A stretch of DNA of 64,000 nt from Symbiodinium natans (GCA_905221605.1 CAJNDS010002098.1:124001-188000); one strand, 5' to 3'. Positions 1-11,380 are shown, numbered from the stretch's first letter. The notes: a model not told the origin generated them from the sequence alone. Made by a program: numbers and translations.

Positions 1-842
1 TCCTACCTCAGCAGTTCCAATTTTGAGGTGAACATGGTAGTCTAGCTTCGAGACAAGTAGTACTACTGCCCCTCCTTCTTGCTAAAACTGAACAACTTCA
101 GTCAGGTCATATCCTGCCAGCAATCGACTCCTCTAGATCCATATCGTCCGTTTGAAAACAAGAGCTCAACTCAGCTTGACGGACACTATATCGCTATTCG
201 ACATCTAGAATCTAGACCCGACACCACTTGAAGCGGGGCTTTGATAAAGGTTTGTTAAGAGATGTCTAGTTATTGTGTTTCAACATCCGCCATGGTACAT
301 TAGCTCCTGAGACGAGATCAGATTGTCTTAAGAGTTCCTCAATTACTAGTGCGAAGCCGTAGCAATGCGTGAACATGCTCATGAACCAAGACCCACTTAC
401 TATAGTGTCACTTCCTCATCCATGACAGATGCGGAGGGGAACGTGGCGATAGGGGGCAGGTCTCATCGTTTAGTTTGCAGGTGCAGCAAGCAGTTGCTGG
501 CGCAGCAACTGCGAGTTCTCTTCAGGGAAGTTCTTCAATCCGAAGCCCCTACCACTAGTAGGCCCTCTATGCCCTCTGACATCCCTGACAAAGCTGCAAG
601 CTGAGCCCAAGCCGGGCAAATTACTCGCAGCGCATGCCCTTCAGTAAAGAGCCCTTCACAGTTTTAGCAAAGCAACTATACCCTGGTCAAAACCACATTT
701 GCCTTCAAACACAACAACTCCAAACTGGTTTCCAGAAGGATTTAGCTCCCTTTCTGAAGAAGCACGAACCATCACGAACCACTCCATACCCCAGAATTCC
801 CAGAACCCAGCCTTAAACTTTCCCACTCTTGAGTCCAAAAGC

Positions 843-907
843 CGCTCGAAGATGAGAAAGGGGAGGAGCGGGCCAAGCAGAAGGATGGACACATGGATTG
901 CGATGTC
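843..907 (-). CDS. candidate internal exon, transmembrane segment
   Basis: The minus strand reads a 21-residue hydrophobic segment (DIAIHVSILLLGPLLPFLIF) directly after AAAAAG and before a GC donor, which matches the GC-donor habit seen in the E1 gene of this window. Codons are GC-rich at third positions. Probably one membrane-spanning helix of a multi-exon membrane protein whose other exons may be at 1,096-1,168 and 1,426-1,491. Family not recognised. Confidence 0.35.
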
Positions 908-1095
908 CTTTTTGAACATTTTAGCTTTTCTGAACTGCTGCCTTGTCAGTGAGATACGCTCAAACTAAGATTCAGGCATCGGGTAGACGAGTCAATGCAC
1001 GGCGTCCAACAAACCAAGCAAACCAAGCAGACTTTCTGCGCAACCCAGCAGCAGCACTTTGCAAACTATTCCTATGCTCCACAAGCCTTGGCCAC

Positions 1096-1168
1096 CTGTC
1101 CTGCCCAGCCGCGACGATGCTGCACCAAGGAAACAGGACATCCCCGTCCGTGAAGTAGGCCAGCAGGC
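1096..1168 (-). CDS. candidate internal exon, unidentified membrane protein
   Basis: Minus-strand exon of 73 nt. A strong polypyrimidine acceptor (tctcctcgtgcaag) precedes it and AG|GTGGCC follows. It encodes LLAYFTDGDVLFPWCSIVAA and continues GQD(R). Codon choice is coherent. The protein family was not recognised. Phases do not join directly to the neighbouring candidate exons, so at least one exon is unseen. Confidence 0.45.
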
Positions 1169-1425
1169 CTTGCACGAGGAGACAAAGGCAGGAGTAAAGG
1201 CTTCAAAGACCCAAACTGCAGGAGATTGCAGGAGTACCGCAAAGTAGCTGATCTATGGTGGTCAATACTGTAATTAGGAACAGCAATGCGTCAAACAGGG
1301 TCTAACTGCATCTCCCCCCTGCTTGGTTGTCCGCTTCCTCTGCTTCGAAGCCAGGGTTTCAGTAGACTTGCTAACAGGGGCCCCCTTCGAAACTACGACG
1401 CAGTTCGTTTTTGGAGAAACAGGAC

Positions 1426-1491
1426 CTTTTCGCGCCCATGGCAAAGACCCCGCCTGCGCAGATGCAGAGTGACTCGGTCATGGTGGTGCTC
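1426..1491 (-). CDS. candidate internal exon, unidentified protein
   Basis: Minus-strand exon of 66 nt between a tatccag acceptor and AG|GTCCTG. It encodes STTMTESLCICAGGVFAMGA plus K(R). Likely the same gene as 1,096-1,168, lying upstream of it on the minus strand. No family recognised. Confidence 0.4.
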
Positions 1492-3079
1492 CTGGATACA
1501 AGGTTACTAGGCAGACTTGACCTCCCCATGGCCCCCTGCCCGCCGCACAAGCCCGAAAAGTCTGCTGAAACCAATCCCAGATTCCAGGTTACCGATGTCA
1601 GCACCAACCACGAGACCTGCAGAAGCTGTGGGTGAAGCTCCAGGGTGCAGAGACCAATCTACTGCGCCTGTATCCTGCTATAGCCTTTTTCCTCCGATGT
1701 TGACAAGTCTTCTTGAAGAATGAGTCAGACAAGAAAGTTCTACTGTGGGAAATCCTTAAGCTGCAGCGCTATGGCTCTGGCAGCACGTGAAGCGTGCAGA
1801 TCGAACGGAATAACACTGGCTACTGAGGTCTCCTTCTGCACGCAGCACCCAAAGAACTGCCAAGTTGATGACCATGTCTACACTGCCACAGTTCGACATG
1901 AAACGGCTGTAGTTGGAACACCGTTGTCCTCCCTGAATGCCTTGTCGCTAGTGATGCTGCAGGAAACGAACCTTTGAGCAGGAAGTTTGGGATCCCAAGG
2001 CCTTGATGAAGACCATGGCCGCCCTGCAGGGAACAGATGGTTCACCTCATTCCTGGCCTCGGCCTGTTTCAAAGGTTTGTAGCCTTCTTCTGCAAGAAAA
2101 GATTTTGAGAAGCAAGCCGCAAACCATTCCAGTCACACCATGTCGCACCTCGCCCTCCGCCACCCAGCCCCTCCCAAAAAAATGGAACCTTTGTACTTTG
2201 TAAGGTGCGAATCCAAACCCCCTCGTCCCTCCAATCTTCCAATCGTCCACCATGAATGGGAAAGAGACCACGCAGAATCTGCACAATGGATGCACGGAAC
2301 TAAGGCTGAGAACAGTTGCACGCGGAGGACGCGAGTGGATTGGCGACTACAGTATCAAGTCCAAACCTTCACGCCCCGTGAATATTTGAAGGGCCACCCC
2401 GCCAAACGAGCGCTCGCTGAGAACGAAGCAAAATGCACCCGCTAACATCTACCCAGTCAAACCAGAAAAACTTGCAGAGGAAACAAAAATTAGAGAGTAG
2501 TTTGGTGTACTTATTCGGGGGGCCGGTGTCTTGGGAAATACTCATGTGCTTCCCAGCATACCCTTAAACCATCGGCCTCGATGGGGTGGCATGCGCTGCC
2601 CAGCCGCAGATGGCGAGAAGAGTCAGGCAGTTGATAAGGATCACGAGTGCGGAAAAACCCACCGCACCTGGTAGACACTGCTAGAAGCAGCTTCTGCGTC
2701 AATAAATAGGGCTCCAGCCAGAGCTTTACGACTTTACCTGGGGGGTAGAAGCGGAATGCATGCCATGCACCACAACTGAAGGCTACAAGAGTCAGTTGCG
2801 TTGCAGTCACTGTTTTTCTGCATTCAGGAAATGAAGTGTGCCGGGTATGCACATCTCTGCACTATGCCCCCTGAACTATCCTGGATCGCCATGCGCACAG
2901 AGATCTCGGGTTCTCGATGAGAGGGCGTAGCTACCACGACAAGAAAAAGGATTCACACCATGACAAGGAAATTTTCGGCACCATGACAGAAAGAAAACTT
3001 ACCACGACAGCGAATGAAACCTGAACGCGACAAGGAATGAAAACCTCGCGATGGTTAGGAGAAACCCAAACCTCATTTT
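1492..3079. other. no supportable gene
   Basis: Several short open frames occur on both strands but none shows recognisable domains or paired splice signals. From about 2,930 the sequence becomes rich in short tandem words (tacgacaagg/accatgaca type) leading into the hairpin array. Confidence 0.5.
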
Positions 3080-3830
3080 CAAGCCTCAGAAGCTCCAAAA
3101 CGATGGTTCCCCCGCATTTAAGCAGAAAATGCGGGGGAATCACCGTTTTGGAGCTTTTGAGGCTTGAAAACGCCAAAACGGTGATTCCCCCGCATCCGTG
3201 GGGGGGGGGGGTCTGGGGCAAGCAGAAAATGCGGGGGAATCACCGTTTTGGAGCTTTTGAGGCTTGAAAACGCCAAAACGGTGATTCCCCGCATCCGGGG
3301 GGGGGGGGGGGGTCTGGGGCAAGCAGAAAATGCGGGGGAAGTCTGGGGCAAACGAGAAAATGCGGGGGAATCACCGTTTTGGAGCTTTTGGGGCTTGAAA
3401 ACGCCAAAACGGTGATTCCCCCCATCCGTGGGGGGGGGGGTCTCTTGGGCAAGCAGAAAATGCGGGGGAATCACCGTTTTGGAGCTTTTGAGGCTTGAAA
3501 ACGCCAAAACGGTGATTCCCCCGCATCCGTGGGGGGGGGGGGTCTGGGGCAAGCAGAAAATGCGGGGGAATCACCGTTTTGGAGCTTTTGAGGCTTGAAA
3601 ACGCCAAAACGGTGATTCCTCCGCATCCGTGGCGGGGGAGGGGGGGGGTCTGGGCAAGCAGAAAATGTGGGGGAATCACCGTTTTGGAGCTTTTGAGGCT
3701 TGAAAACGCCAAAACGGTGATTCCCCCGCATCCGTGGGGGGGGGGGTCTGGGGCAAGCAGAAAATGCGGGGGAATCACCGTTTTGGAGCTTTTCTGAGCT
3801 TGAACACTGCAACCACGTGACCACTTCCCC
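3080..3830 (+). repeat. tandem hairpin array, forward half
   Basis: About six complete copies plus partial ends of a ~100-bp unit. Each unit holds a ~21-bp stem, gcgggggaatcaccgttttgg, and its complement ccaaaacggtgattccccc around a ~21-nt loop, followed by a G-tract of 9-16 and tctggggcaagcagaaaat. Complete hairpins start near 3,131, 3,231, 3,362, 3,462, 3,562 and 3,667. Copies differ by a few bases and in G-tract length. Proline-rich open frames across the array are repeat artefacts. Confidence 0.9.
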
Positions 3831-3849
3831 CGGGGGGGGTTTTGGCTCG

Positions 3850-4630
3850 TTTCTTCATTACCCAACGCTCAAAAGCTTCAAAACTGTGATTTCCCTCCCC
3901 CTCCTCTCCGCATTTTCTGCTTGCCCCAGACCCCCCCCCCCACCCCTCACAGATCGGGGGAATCACCGCTCTCTTTGGCGCTCTTTTGTCTCCTAGCCTA
4001 CAGCCCAAGCTCCAAAGCTTCCTGATGGTCTCCTCTCCCCGCCCCAGAAATTTTCTGCTTGCGCTCCCAGGTCCCCCTCCCCCCCCCACGAACCACTTGC
4101 GGGGGAATCACCGCTCTTTTGGCCGTTGCACGCACTCAAAGCCATAGAAAACAGCGTTGCACATGCTCTCCCCCCACCGCTTTGTCTCACCGTCTAGCTT
4201 TCCGGCCCTCCGCAGACGGCCCCCCCCCCCCACAGATGCGGGGGAATCACCGTTTTGGCGTTTTCAAGCCTCAAAAGCTCCAAAACGGTGATTCCCCGCA
4301 TTTTCTGCTTGCCGCAGCCCCCCCCCCCACGGATGCGGGGGAATCACCGTTTTGGCGTTTTCAAGCCTCAAAAGCTCCAAAACGGTGATTCCCCCGCATT
4401 TTCTGCTTGCCCCAGACCCCCCCCCCCACGGATGCGGGGGAATCACCGTTTTGGCGTTTTCAAGCCTCAAAAGCTCCAAAACGGTGATTCCCCCGCATTT
4501 TCTGCTTGCCCCAGACCCCCCCCCCCCACGGATGCGGGGGAATCACCGTTTTGGCGTTTTCAAGCCTCAAAAGCTCCAAAACGGGGATTCCCCCGCATTT
4601 TCTGCTTGCCCCAACCCCCCCCCCCCCAGC
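3850..4630 (-). repeat. tandem hairpin array, inverted half
   Basis: The same ~100-bp hairpin unit in the opposite orientation. Four near-perfect copies start near 4,234, 4,335, 4,434 and 4,533, preceded by degenerate reverse copies from about 3,880 to 4,230. With the forward half it makes an inverted pair of arrays about a symmetry point near 3.83-3.85 kb. Confidence 0.88.
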
Positions 4631-6186
4631 CCGAAGCCTGTGTTACCACTTGCTTGTCGAAGCGGGAAGAGGCAGGCATATTGACCCCTAAACCCTTATC
4701 AAGCTAAACCCTAAATCCTTGTCAGGCTGAACCCTAAACCCTTGTCAGTGTAAGAAAAAACCTTGTCGCTGCAGTTGTAAAGCTTGTCATTGTGCAGAAA
4801 ACTGTGTCGTGGTAAGAACGTACTGTCGGTTCTCGATCTGCTCTCGCCCGAAGCTACTGAGCTGGTGCGGTCCAGCTCAAGCCCTGAAGCAACTATCTTG
4901 CCAAGTGCTGGCTTTGTCCCAAACTGTCCACGTAATCAATCTTCCTTTGCTTGAGCTGAGGTGCTGGTCCATTCTTCTGTATACTCCAGAACCTCCGGGC
5001 ACTTTGTGGGATTCAGTTGTTTGGCAAGCTGCGAACTTGTCTGAGGTATGCCGCGACCGACAAGACTCCCTCAGGACAGTAGTTTAACAAGGGGCCCATA
5101 GATGTCAAGTGGTGAAGAAGATGCCGAAGAGCCAAACCGATCACAAGGCTGAAAAGGGGCTCCTGGCAGAACTAAACTTAATGCGAATTGGTTTCCAAGT
5201 AAAATTTAGGGAAGAGGTCTAGAACGAGATTTCTGAGTGTCATTTCCTTTGCATGAAGTCCACAAAACGAGGGAAGAGATCCGGCACAAAAGGCCTGAGA
5301 GGAACATAGTTTTTAGCTAAAGCTGCTTGTTCATAATCTTTAGGGAAGAGGCTAGAAGCGGGATTCCTTCAAGAAGCTTTCTATATAGGTTCTTGAATAG
5401 ACAGAAGGCAACCAACAAGATTGAGGGGCAGTTGTTCTACATGTTCGTGTGTGGAAGAGGAGGCAGGGACAAGATTCCTGAGAGTAGATAGCTTTGTGTG
5501 CGTAACTTCCTCATGAGTTTTACATTCGGGAAGAAACCCGTAACGGGATTCCTGATAGCATCGTTTTCTTGGCAAAGTTTTTGTCACATTCAGTACGAAA
5601 CCCGGACACAGCTGCTCTGAGAGTGGAGTTCTGGAATGCAGAAGCAAATGCCGCACCGAGACACCGACGACATCCGAGAATACTGCGAGCCGATATTCGG
5701 TTTTTTCTGTATTCTTCGAAGAGCAGCCCCGCCCAATCAGAAATGCTATTCTGAGTTCCGCCCTCCTCTTGCCTTCCGCCGAAACTTCAGAACCAGACCG
5801 TGGGGGGTGAGTATGTACGGTTCGCTAGGAGGTCCCTCGGTGTCTTCATGTGGTGGGTATGGTCAGCCCGCTTCGGGTGTCCTTGCTTTGTCTTCGCTTC
5901 AGTTCGACACAGCTCCAGGAACTCAACCGACATGCAATTATATAAAAGGTATCTATAAGTAAATAATATATATATATATAATTAGATATACACAGCTCTC
6001 GGGACAATTTTTGGCCACCTGCCCAGCCGCATCTAGGCATGTTAAAGTGTCGACTCTCACACTGGCGCACGCCGTAAATTAAATTCTGGTACAATGTCCA
6101 AACCGCAAGGCACCTCCTCTTTTAAGGAAGCGAGATTTATTGCAGCCAAGTGAAACTCATCTGAGCTCTACTAGCCTACCGCGCTC
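4631..6186. other. intergenic, degenerate short repeats, no gene supported
   Basis: Contains CCCTAAA-like words (4,690-4,745). Between 5,200 and 5,560 a recurrent motif (gggaagagg...gattcctg) appears at roughly 5,212, 5,343, 5,455 and 5,530. A (TA)n tract lies at about 5,967-5,981. No frame with paired splice signals or a recognisable domain was found. Confidence 0.5.
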
Positions 6187-6963
6187 TCAGCCCATCTGGT
6201 ACACCCTGACGTCGCCATTCTCCAAAGCCGCCAGGACCTGACCAACCACAGCAGGATTGACTCGAAGAGAGTTGACGGAACCAGCCTTTGTGTCCAGCTC
6301 ACACCACAACTTCTTCTCTCCTGGGATCCACAACAGCAAAAGGCCGAAGGCGTGACCCGAGTAGATATTGTTGCCGCCCGGGATCACTTCCAACGACCGA
6401 ACAGCCCCGGCATGGGCAGCGTACAACTCGCCTTGCGGCTTGCCGCTGAAGACATCCCACATGCGAATGACGCCATCTTGCCCACCGGAATACAAGGTGT
6501 TCCCAGCCGGAGCCGAAACCAAGGCGTTGACCGATCCTTCATGGGCCTTTGGGATCAAGCTCTTCAAGAAGCCGTTGTAGGTCTTCCAAACACGGATGCT
6601 ACCATCCTCGTAGCCGACTGCATAGAGGATGTCGAAGGGGATCGCTGCTATGCACATCACCTTTCCCCAGCCGTCCGGCTCGTAGAAATAGACCGGGACA
6701 TCGCCCCAACGCTCATTGGTGAACCAATTGGTAAACGGGGCTGTGCGATCGGCAGGACGGAGTCTCCGCGCCTGTGCCTGCACCTCCTCAGACACCTTGC
6801 CTTCCAGAGACGTCACGATAGCCGGAGACATGTCTCCGCCCCGGGACGTGTCGCTGCCGTCCAGGAGGCGCCGGCTGCCGCCCAGGAATCCCTGATGTGG
6901 ATGAATCCCGAACAGATTCTTCCTCCACTCCGTGAAGCCTTTTTGGAGTGCACCGGGATGGCC
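6187..6963 (-). CDS. WD40 membrane protein, 3' exon
   Basis: Second exon (777 nt with stop) of the gene starting at 8,422. It carries the last four propeller blades, recognisable from their d-strand signatures IRVWKT, IRMWDV, LLLWIP and VRVYQM, the last being the C-terminus. The exon is placed at CAAG|GGC (6,963) because an in-frame TGA lies just upstream on the minus strand and this boundary restores the frame of the 5' exon. The first ~45 residues (GHPGALQKGF...) are read by extending the frame above the nearest ATG. Confidence 0.8.
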   Translation of the reverse strand, partial: GHPGALQKGFTEWRKNLFGIHPHQGFLGGSRRLLDGSDTSRGGDMSPAIVTSLEGKVSEEVQAQARRLRPADRTAPFTNWFTNERWGDVPVYFYEPDGWGKVMCIAAIPFDILYAVGYEDGSIRVWKTYNGFLKSLIPKAHEGSVNALVSAPAGNTLYSGGQDGVIRMWDVFSGKPQGELYAAHAGAVRSLEVIPGGNNIYSGHAFGLLLLWIPGEKKLWCELDTKAGSVNSLRVNPAVVGQVLAALENGDVRVYQMG

Positions 6964-7054
6964 CTTGAGCCTCGTTCATGGTTGGGATACTCTTAAAAAT
7001 GTGTTTTTTATTCCTTATCCGGGCTTAAGTACCCTCAAAAATGTAAAATGGTAC
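6964..7054 (-). mobile_element. 91-nt intron with MITE-like inverted ends (introner candidate)
   Basis: Intron of the WD40 gene. On the plus strand gttgggatac (6,981-6,990) faces gtacccaac (7,051-7,059), an inverted pair close to both splice sites. Internally, acatttttgagggtac and acatttttaagagtat on the minus strand form a direct repeat. The intron is inferred from the frame and from in-frame stops on both sides. Confidence 0.5.
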
Positions 7055-8422
7055 CCAACTATGACAAAGGATCGAGTCAGGCCAGCAGACAAAGATCGCA
7101 TCTCGGTCAATCTGCCAAGCCCACTCGGCGTCCGGGTCGACTGGAACTGTGAGGGTTCCCTTAAATTTCCAGTGCCAGATGACCGTGAGGCTGTCAGTCT
7201 GACCCACAATGACGGTTTCCCACGTGGGGACGCTCATGCAGAACGTGGTCTGGACTTCGGTTGTGTTGTAGGTATTAAACTCCACGGAAAGGGTTCCTGC
7301 ATCTTCAGGGCCTGAGCTGCGCCAGACGATTACTTCTGTCGAGCTGGCAGCACAGAAGAAGGTGGCATCGCGGAACGTGCTGATCGCACGAATGCCGGAA
7401 TAATGGGCCGAGTAGTTTCGGAGGAAGTGGCCATCCTCAATCCTCCAGATGAAAATTAGCATGTCATCTCCACCACTGACCGCTTGAGTGCCACCAGCGA
7501 TGATATCCACGGCGTTCGCTGACACGTATTCGCCACTGGCTTTGTGCCAAGGGAAGGTAGCTTTCACTCTGAACTTGAGCAAGTCCTCACACTGTGGAAC
7601 TTCCTTCACCTCACAGCCAGGCTCCAGCAAGCCTTGCATGACCATCTCGAAGGCTTTCTGGTTCCACTCATGCCTGGGTGTCGTCGCGAAGTCGAGGCTC
7701 ATCATGTTCTCACAATATGTCGTCAGCGACATGCAACTCTTGCATGCCGACGTGTAGGCATTGGCACCACCATTGCCACAGTACTCATCGCCATTGTAGC
7801 AGCATTGCTCCGGGCACTTGGAAGGAGTGCACCGCTCTGGTGGGAATGGCCTCTGGCAGGGGTTTGCGCCGTTGCAAGTAGTGGTGGCGCACTCGCCTTG
7901 ACAACACGTGTCCTTGCAATTCTCTTCTCCTTTGCACTTTCCACTTTTTCCCATTTTGAAGAATGTAATCTTCCTTTTGAAGAATGACGGACCAAGGGCA
8001 GCCACGCACGAGAAAGCTGGAATGTCATCGCACTCGATCTCGAGACAGCACTTCTCCAAACAGTCATCGGAAGTCTCGGGTCCCTCACATGTGCCGGTGG
8101 GGTCATGGGTGGAGTAGGCGTCACACGTAACTCCAGCACATGAAACTTCAGCAAGCATTCGCAATTCCGATGCCATTCCCTCCATCGAAGCATCGCTGGA
8201 AGATTTCTCCATTTCTCCAGCCTGCATTGGGAAGACTGTGGCTGTGGCCATGACCACGAGCGCAGCGCCGAGGAGAAAGAGTGCATAGGCCGCCCGGCGG
8301 AAGACAGCACTTTGGTATTGGTGCGTCGCCTCCTGGGCGGATTCTGGCAAAGTCGGCGTAAGTTCGCTATCCACATCGCCGGGCTCATGCGGAGAGATCT
8401 GTGGGCTGTGCTGCAAAGCCAT
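7055..8422 (-). CDS. type II membrane protein with Cys-rich domain and WD40 propeller, 5' exon
   Basis: The first exon encodes 456 residues; with the 6,187-6,963 exon the protein is about 714 residues. Order seen: a cytoplasmic N-terminus of ~43 residues; one hydrophobic helix at ~45-66 (ALFLLGAALVVMATATVF) without a cleavable signal, suggesting type II orientation; a Cys-rich region (~95-260) with three spaced CxxxCC motifs (CLEKCC, CKDTCC, CPEQCC); then the first WD40 blades (LIFIWRIEDG, VIVWRSSG, TVIWHW). With four blades in the next exon this gives seven, one complete propeller, so it is probably a scaffold or receptor-like protein exposing a binding platform. A substrate cannot be inferred. 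The start is the first ATG of a long open frame. The donor is chosen as TGG|GTACCA, phase 0. A frame reading through the donor ends at TAA, 7,025-7,027. Not a family I can name. Confidence 0.85.
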
Positions 8423-9341
8423 GGCAAGAGGTGGCCGAGCTGATAGAGGAGAGGGCTTAGGCTTGTTCTACGACTCCAGAGCTTGACATCAGCCCGCATG
8501 TGAGCCGGCCGCGGCGAAAAGTCCGGCCTCTGCACAGGGCCCACATCACTCCTTGCCTAATCTTTGCTTTGCACATACTGGCGCGATCTTTGAACGCTAA
8601 ACTAATAAACCACACCCGGCTTCCGCCGCATTACCTTCGCAGGCCATACTTGTCGAAATTTCGTGCCCCAGCAACATACTTCCCCTAAGCACCCCAGGAA
8701 GGAATGTCTCCGAGATCGCAGGTTCCTGCAAATCCTTCAGCCCCAAAGTCGACCCTCCTAAACGCATCAAGTCATCAAGTTCCATGCCTCATCTTGTGGC
8801 CGTAGAACAGCACCTGTACGGGATCAACGGCGGTCATAGCTTGACCGTGAACGACAGGACGTGGAAACATTTGTCAATTAACAACGTATTTCTGGCATGC
8901 AAGCGAATGATGAGCAATCAATGTTACATTCAATTGAATTGCGGGAGGTGTGCTTTTCCTTCTCCGGACATTTGCGCTCCAACATACTCCAACGAGCTCA
9001 ATGACAATCAAGACTGTAGCATGCAATCGGGAACCAATATTTCGACGCAGCTGATCTTTTTTGCACGTCGGAAAACTAAACCCTTGTCCCTTCAACCCTC
9101 AGACCCTCAATCCGACCCTAAATCCTAAACCCTAGAGTACACCATGTTGGTGATGACGGCTCTGGGGAGGGCTCAACTCGAGGAGCGCATGTGTTGGGAC
9201 CCTAGTCATGTGACCTCGGGCAGGGCCCTCTTAACGCATGACGCGGCGGAAAGCTAAGGACAAGCTTGGACTAAGGCCTCAGTGAAGGATAGGTTCGCCA
9301 CTTCGCGCACTGAGGATACTGTTGACTGCGTTTAGGACTGC
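8423..9341. other. upstream region of WD40 gene, no gene supported
   Basis: The minus-strand upstream region of the WD40 gene starts here. No TATA box or trans-spliced leader relic could be confidently identified. CCCTAAA-like words occur at 9,080-9,135. Confidence 0.4.
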
Positions 9342-9436
9342 CTGCTCGAAGCCATGCCATGGAATGTTGAGGAGCAAGAAAAGGATTACCATCTGGCCTG
9401 CAACCCTCCGAGGCAGTCGCTGCAAGCCATTGCGAC
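9342..9436 (-). CDS. candidate internal exon with hydrophobic segment
   Basis: Minus strand, 95 nt, acceptor ccctccag and GC donor (CAG|GCAGTC). It encodes RNGLQRLPRRVAGQMVILFL followed by LLNIPWHGFEQ: a basic stretch then a membrane-like segment. Splice phases are 1 and 0. Family not recognised. Confidence 0.4.
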
Positions 9437-10824
9437 CTGGAGGGAACTCCAACATTTTCGTTCCCAACAGGATGCAATGCAGAATTTGTTTGCAGTGGTT
9501 TTTTAAACCCTAAACCCTAAACCCCTCTAGGAGCATCGCTGGCAGTAGGATTCTTATGGGCCCACGCGCCTGAGGAGAGCAAACAGCAGCAGGAGTCGAA
9601 GGCGCTTGAGCCGATGTGGCATAACAAGCACGTGTGGATGTAGGGTGTTACGTTGTCCTTGAAACGTATGGAAAGATTTAACTCTCATCGAAAAAGCCAT
9701 ACAGTAGCAATCTGGGTCCGCCACCTGCCAAGCCCTGTTGCTCCTGCTGCGCCTTGAGCCCAGGGCTTAGTCTGTCGTGAGACGGTCTGCAGTTCGGGTA
9801 GGGTGCGTGCCGCACAGCGAGAATCTGCAAAGAACGTTGCTGTTGGAGATTGCTTGGTGCTTTGGAGGGCGGGTTAAGACATGTTACACCAGAATTGAAA
9901 TCGTGCCTCCTAAGTTGCATTGGTGCCGAACTGGACTTCCTTAAACACCTGAACCTTAACACCCCAAACCCGAAGAAACTGAAGCTTCAGACAGACTTCC
10001 CCCATAAACTCCTGAACCTTAACATCCCAAACCCGACGAACCCGAAGCTTAAAAGGAAGCAAAGCCTAAAGCCGACCCTGGGATCTGCGTGGCCATGCAT
10101 GTACGTGGCACATAGACATATGGAGGGGTACCTTGTTGGGGTCCTTATTATAAGGGGGTCCTACTGTGGGCATCTATGTTTCGGGGTCCCTATTTTCGTA
10201 AGCCCCCAGAAACGTATCCTTAGCAAGACCATGCACTACATGAGCTGGTTTCTGCGTGTGTGCATGTGGTAACATGTACACAAGAATTGTGTACAAGTCG
10301 ATCAATGCACAAGTGCAAACTTAGCGGCGCAGACTTTTTAATGTGAACATTGCACTTCGGAACTCATCACGAGAACCAACAGTCCGTTTGCGTCGTATAG
10401 GCGTGCGATCATGTGACCAGATCAAGAAAGCCAGGTAAAAATGAGGTACGCACTTTATCAGGGCTATCCCGCATCGAGACTCTGCTGAACCTGTAAAAGA
10501 AGCTTCGAGACCCGTAGTGTTCCTGTGCCTCCGAAAGCCTTACGTGCTAAAGACCAAGACCAGAAGCTCCCGTCTGCCTTTGCCATCTCAATCGCTCGCA
10601 TCTGTCGCTGCCTCTCCTGCAGATCGCCAGCGGTGCTTTCAAATGAAGCCCTTTTCGATGTTGGTTCCTTTGCAAAGCAAGGTTCTCGTAAACTTTACTC
10701 AGTAAACTGCAGCAGTGTACACTGTGCGAGACCCCTCGCTGTAGCAGCAAGAGGTGCTGCACCAGCCCGTGAAGAAATATGTCGTAAGAGTGGGGGGCCA
10801 CAGCGTTCCTTTCTGCTCTTCTGC
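9437..10824. other. spacer; telomere-like words and one degenerate MITE
   Basis: CCCTAAA repeats at 9,508-9,524 and a degenerate copy of the GGGGTACC/TTATTATAAGGGG repeat family at about 10,127-10,205. No supportable gene. Confidence 0.45.
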
Positions 10825-10919
10825 TCCCCAGAATCGCTGACCCGTCCTCTTCTGGCATGTCGCCCTTGCTGTCTTGCAGGACGGCGTACTTCATGTTTTG
10901 GGCGAAAGACCGCATAAAC
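10825..10919 (-). CDS. candidate internal exon, unidentified
   Basis: The minus-strand segment after acaccag encodes FMRSFAQNMKYAVLQDSKGD and continues MPEEDGSAILG, then meets a possible GC donor. Codon choice is coding-like. No family recognised; the 3' boundary is approximate. Confidence 0.35.
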
Positions 10920-11266
10920 CTGGTGTATGATTGAGTCTGGGGCCGTGAGTTTCTCTGAAGAAGAGGTTTAAGCACTAAGCTTTTGTGGGCGGTACGAAAC
11001 ACCAGAGAAGGAAACAACTAAGAGGGGTCAGTCAGACCCAGGTGATGACCATTGTCCACAACTCTCCACATGGACAGCTTGCACGTACCCTCACCCTCGA
11101 CACTGCCAGACCTGAGCTGCGTGCTGGGACATGAGGCTTCCGCTGCGCATGTGCCGCGCACGGGCGCGGTCCTCTGAGAAGCACATGTACCAGGATTTTG
11201 GGGGGACTGGGGTGCAAGTGCCATCGAAAAAACTCGCCGAGTAACATCACAACGACCGACTTCCAG

Positions 11267-11380
11267 GATGCATCTATGGATCCGCATGTGCGCAGACTGT
11301 GTGAAGAACCTTTGTGGTTATTCCATGGCAGGGACAATGTCCATTCGGAAGTCCCCATTGCACTCGACAAGAAACGGAGG
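11267..11380 (+). CDS. candidate exon next to GT-rich microsatellite
   Basis: Plus-strand frame after a gacttccag acceptor reads DASMDPHVRRLCEEPLWLFH and on to ALDKKR, ending at CGGAG|GTGTGC immediately before the (GTGC/GGTG)n tract. The opposite strand is also open, so the strand is not certain. Confidence 0.25.

Noticed and set aside
3080-4630. CRISPR-like regular array
   Set aside because: Inter-stem sequences are the same repeated words, not unique spacers, and the genome is eukaryotic.
3118-4707. Long proline-rich open frames on both strands
   Set aside because: They are translations of the tandem hairpin array in all frames and change with G-tract length; no start context or splice signals.
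6352-6996. 214-residue plus-strand frame
   Set aside because: Antisense shadow of the WD40 gene, whose blade motifs are clear on the minus strand.
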